From contig NC_087079.1 in assembly GCF_026151205.1 (NCBI RefSeq), positions 5,289,230 to 5,353,229 of the forward strand: a stretch of 64,000 nt of DNA; not shown here. Reading direction: 5' to 3'. This DNA is from Bolinopsis microptera. Its lineage: Eukaryota > Ctenophora > Tentaculata > Lobata > Bolinopsidae. More model-generated notes on the stretch are below. The model saw only the letters and a program-made list of their open reading frames with translations, searched no databases and was not told the origin of the DNA. Position 1 is the stretch's first letter.

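Overview
The window is nuclear DNA of an intron-rich animal, probably an invertebrate. It has GT-AG introns with T-rich acceptors, C2H2 fingers with TGEKP linkers, TTAGGG-type repeats, a Penelope-like retroelement, LINE remnants, foldback elements and a Helitron-like family. I cannot name the species. There are no operons or other prokaryotic features.

The backbone is one very large plus-strand gene of the neurobeachin/LRBA (BEACH) family, entering from the left and leaving on the right. I can place 18 phase-compatible exons: 2288-10285 (including the DUF4704-type armadillo region), 22204-26233, and 60314-64000. Two large introns carry other genes. The intron 10286-22203 holds a minus-strand gene for a secreted protein with a Cys-rich segment and a Ser/Thr/Pro-rich tail (13359-17728). 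The 34-kb intron 26234-60313 holds a cluster of single-exon cationic amino acid transporter (CAT, SLC7-type) genes. Four are intact (28040-29866 minus; 39476-41281, 43398-45191 and 55295-57103 plus) and one carries a one-base deletion (34486-36290). The same intron holds two C2H2 zinc-finger genes, one broken and one intact with 17 fingers, and assorted transposon debris.

The cluster grew by segmental duplication. A block of about 4 kb carrying a CAT gene is present twice (32650-36823 and 38107-41808). A 3.4-3.7 kb unit, made of the last 44 codons of a CAT gene plus a zinc-finger gene, is present two and a bit times (45057-52512).

The most unusual theme concerns splice sites in the host gene. 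Several exon-intron junctions have become the seed of a tandem array. A 5' splice site is repeated about 155 times in a 22-bp array (6105-9532). Another 22-bp donor array follows exon 60314-60493. A 15-bp array rich in CTAAC branch-point-like motifs leads into the acceptor at 26061, and a 23-24-bp array starts at the donor at 63126. At three other exons, two in this gene and one in the nested minus-strand gene, the acceptor plus the first 40-50 bases of the exon are present twice. In the two host-gene cases the upstream copy runs into a stop. A second point of interest is a 9-codon upstream ORF ending in TAATG on the start codon of two CAT copies, which suggests translational control of these transporters.
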